NCBI GenBank assembly: GCA_013138675.1
Contig: WTCH01000350.1
Coordinates: 1-6,417 of the forward strand
Length of the DNA: 6,417 nucleotides
Direction: 5' to 3'
Source of the DNA: Woeseiaceae bacterium
GTDB taxonomy: Bacteria; Pseudomonadota; Gammaproteobacteria; Steroidobacterales; Woeseiaceae
Under the pieces are notes generated by a model. That model did not search any database, had not been told where the DNA came from, and saw nothing but the letters and a program-made list of their open reading frames with translations. Below, in pieces: positions 4,461 to 6,417 of this stretch. Positions within the stretch are counted from its first letter, which is position 1; each line of letters starts with the position of its first letter. Both the position numbers and the translations under genes were made by a program.

Positions 4461-6417
4461 AATTGTCGCTTCGCATACTCGTAACCTGCCTGTTCCTGAT
4501 GCTCGCAACGCAGGCCGGTGCCGTTTTTACGCAGGACGGCGAACGCAAGTCATTCGATATCTCTCGTACTGACTCCGCACCTGTCATAGACGGCAAACTC
4601 GACGATGACGTGTGGAAATACGCGACGACAGTCAACGACTTCCACATGACCTCGCCGACGGATGGCGCCACGCCGACTGAATCGACGATCGTTCGTGTCA
4701 CGTTTGACGATGAGTTCCTCTATATAGCAGCAGACATGCGCGACAGCGATCCGAGTGAGATCCGCGCAAAACAAATGATCCAGGGCAAGATGTTCTTCTC
4801 TGACGATCGCTTCTGGGTGACGATCGACAGCTTCAATACGAAACGAAATGACTATTTCTTCCAGGTCAACGCGAATGGTGTACGGCGGGATGCGTTGCGT
4901 GAAAACAATGCGCGTTTTATCGAAGAGTGGTCGGCTATTTGGTACGCGGAATCGGCCGTGCACGAATACGGCTGGGCGACTGAAATCGCGATCCCGTTCA
5001 AATCCATCTCATTTGCGCCGGATTCGGATACCTGGGGCATCAATTTTGGCCGCGGCATCGTACGTAAGCAGGAATTCAATATGTGGGCATCGCACGAACG
5101 GCAGGACTGGCCAGCATATGGCGGAGAGGTCAGCGGCATCGACGAAATCGAGCAGGGCCTGGGACTCGATGTCGTGCCATCAATCAGCGTCAACCAGGAG
5201 CGCGATGTGCAGGCCGGCACGGATGATGTCGGCTTCGAGCCATCACTCGATGTTCGCTATCGAATCACACCGTCGCTGAGCGCAACCTTCACCCTGAACA
5301 CAGACTTTTCTACGGCGGAAGTTGATGAACAACAGATCGCGCTCGACCGCTTTTCACTTTTCTTTCCGGAAAAACGCGATTTCTTCCTGCAGGACGCCGG
5401 CATCTTCGAGTTCGGCAACATCGATACGAACGGACGGCCGTTTTTCTCTCGCCGCATCGGGCTCTCGGCGGATGGCGAAGAGGTCGGCATCGATGCAGGT
5501 ATGAAACTGACGGGACGAATTGGCGGTTTCAGTATCGGTGCGCTGGCGATTCGCCAGGAAGAATACGATGACATCGACGCCAAAGACCTGTTCGTCACTC
5601 GCGGCTCCTATAACGTGCTCGACGAATCTGCTGTTGGCTTCATCATGACGCACGGTGATCCAACGTCGAACGAAACGAATTCGGTCGTCGGGCTGGATTT
5701 TCTGTACCGCAACACCGACGGGCCATTCGGCGAGATCATGACCGGCAAATTCTGGGCACAGAAAAGTGACTCATCCGATCTCGACGGCGACGACCAGGCC
5801 TACGGGATGAATCTCGAGATACCGAGTGATGTGCTTTCAGCCTACGTGTCCGGCCAGTACATCGAGGAAAATTTCCGACCGGCACTGGGCTTCGTCAATC
5901 GAACCGGCATTCGACGTGTTGGCACCGGGCTGCGCTATCGCACACGTCCCGAAGAAGGGCGCTGGCGCGCGATCAACAACCGCATCGACTTCACGCTTGT
6001 CACCAACATGGATGGTGAAACACTGTCGCAGAAAACACGCATCAGGCCCGTGAGTTTCTACTCGCACACTGACGACTTCCTGTTCGTTGAGTGGGAGCGC
6101 AATACCGAGAACGTATTGGATGAGTTTGAACTGTTTGGACGACTCAACGTTCCTGCAGGCGAGTATGAGTTTGACCGTTACCGCGCGGAGATTGCAACGG
6201 GTATGCAGCGCCCACTTCGAGTAGTCCTTTCCGTGCAGGATGGAGGCTTCTTCGGCGGAGACCGCCTTGAGAAGTTCGTCGAGGTGCAGTGGCGGCAGTC
6301 CGCACACTTTTTCCTCGGCGCGAGTTTTACCGAGAACATCGTTGAGTTGCCAAGCGGCAACTTCACAGCTCATCTTGCCAGCCTGCGCTCGGATATCGCG
6401 TTCAATTCACGCTGGTC
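4457..6417 (+). CDS. DUF5916-family exported protein with N-terminal CBM9-like domain, 3' end cut by window edge
   Basis: 653 codons are visible, with no internal stop and no end in the window. A signal peptide (about 1-22, MKLSLRILVTCLFLMLATQA then GA) is followed by a CBM9-like beta-sandwich (about 39-230): it opens APVIDGKLDDDVW (41-53), a signature of the carbohydrate-binding module 9-type domain, with FDDEFLYIAADMRD (83-96), DDRFWVTIDSF (116-126), YFFQVNANGVRRD (133-145) and WATEIAIPFKSI (173-184). The DUF5916 part follows, with NTDFSTAEVDEQQIALDRFS (281-300), LFFPEKRDFFLQDAGIFEFG (301-320) and FFSRRIGL (329-336), all typical of the family. The rest is rich in alternating strands (for example VVGLDFLYRN and VGTGLRYRTR), consistent with a C-terminal outer-membrane beta-barrel. 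The family's biochemical function is not established; sugar or peptide binding at the surface is only a guess. It follows the LytTR regulator by 120 bp on the same strand and may be its target. Confidence 0.9.
   Translation, partial: MKLSLRILVTCLFLMLATQAGAVFTQDGERKSFDISRTDSAPVIDGKLDDDVWKYATTVNDFHMTSPTDGATPTESTIVRVTFDDEFLYIAADMRDSDPSEIRAKQMIQGKMFFSDDRFWVTIDSFNTKRNDYFFQVNANGVRRDALRENNARFIEEWSAIWYAESAVHEYGWATEIAIPFKSISFAPDSDTWGINFGRGIVRKQEFNMWASHERQDWPAYGGEVSGIDEIEQGLGLDVVPSISVNQERDVQAGTDDVGFEPSLDVRYRITPSLSATFTLNTDFSTAEVDEQQIALDRFSLFFPEKRDFFLQDAGIFEFGNIDTNGRPFFSRRIGLSADGEEVGIDAGMKLTGRIGGFSIGALAIRQEEYDDIDAKDLFVTRGSYNVLDESAVGFIMTHGDPTSNETNSVVGLDFLYRNTDGPFGEIMTGKFWAQKSDSSDLDGDDQAYGMNLEIPSDVLSAYVSGQYIEENFRPALGFVNRTGIRRVGTGLRYRTRPEEGRWRAINNRIDFTLVTNMDGETLSQKTRIRPVSFYSHTDDFLFVEWERNTENVLDEFELFGRLNVPAGEYEFDRYRAEIATGMQRPLRVVLSVQDGGFFGGDRLEKFVEVQWRQSAHFFLGASFTENIVELPSGNFTAHLASLRSDIAFNSRW

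Noticed and set aside
4550..4963. A 137-codon minus-strand frame opposite the CBM9-like domain.
   Set aside because: Shadow of the plus-strand coding sequence; its translation shows no motif.
5837..6373. A 178-codon minus-strand frame opposite the DUF5916 gene.
   Set aside because: The plus-strand frame is continuous and domain-bearing across the whole region; the antisense frame has no recognisable features.

Overview
This 6.4 kb window looks like chromosomal DNA from a Gram-negative bacterium, most likely a gammaproteobacterium. Four of the six genes encode envelope proteins: an outer-membrane efflux channel, a small barrel, a DUF5916 outer-membrane-type protein and a Cys/His-rich exported protein. 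The sequence is moderately GC-rich, ribosome sites are good Shine-Dalgarno matches, and one GTG and one TTG start are used. The genus cannot be fixed from sequence alone. No tRNA, rRNA, CRISPR, insertion sequence, phage gene or convincing rho-independent terminator was seen.

Layout. Minus strand, read right to left from about 2340: a 179-residue outer-membrane beta-barrel (2339-1800), a 146-residue exported Cys/His-rich protein starting at TTG (1703-1263), and a TolC/CzcC-type efflux outer-membrane protein (1207 to the left edge, 3' end missing). The last two are 55 bp apart and look like an operon, probably the start of a metal RND efflux operon whose membrane-fusion and pump genes would lie beyond position 1. 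The barrel gene is 96 bp upstream of the pair and may be transcribed separately or with it. Plus strand, diverging from the barrel gene: a LytS/AlgZ-type membrane histidine kinase (2470-3537, GTG start) overlapping by 8 bp a LytTR-type response regulator (3530-4336), then after 120 bp a DUF5916 protein with an N-terminal CBM9-like domain (from 4457, running off the right edge).

Working model (inference): the kinase-regulator pair senses an envelope signal and controls its neighbours. The best sequence support is in the 130 bp divergent region. Two copies of AAGCGTGC lie 21 bp apart, the geometry known for LytTR regulators such as E. coli BtsR and YpdB, directly upstream of a perfect TATAAT. 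A third copy, in inverted orientation, lies between the regulator and the DUF5916 gene. Together these suggest autoregulation and control of one or both flanking outer-membrane genes. The metal-efflux pair on the left is probably a separate functional unit with its own promoter near 1753-1781.
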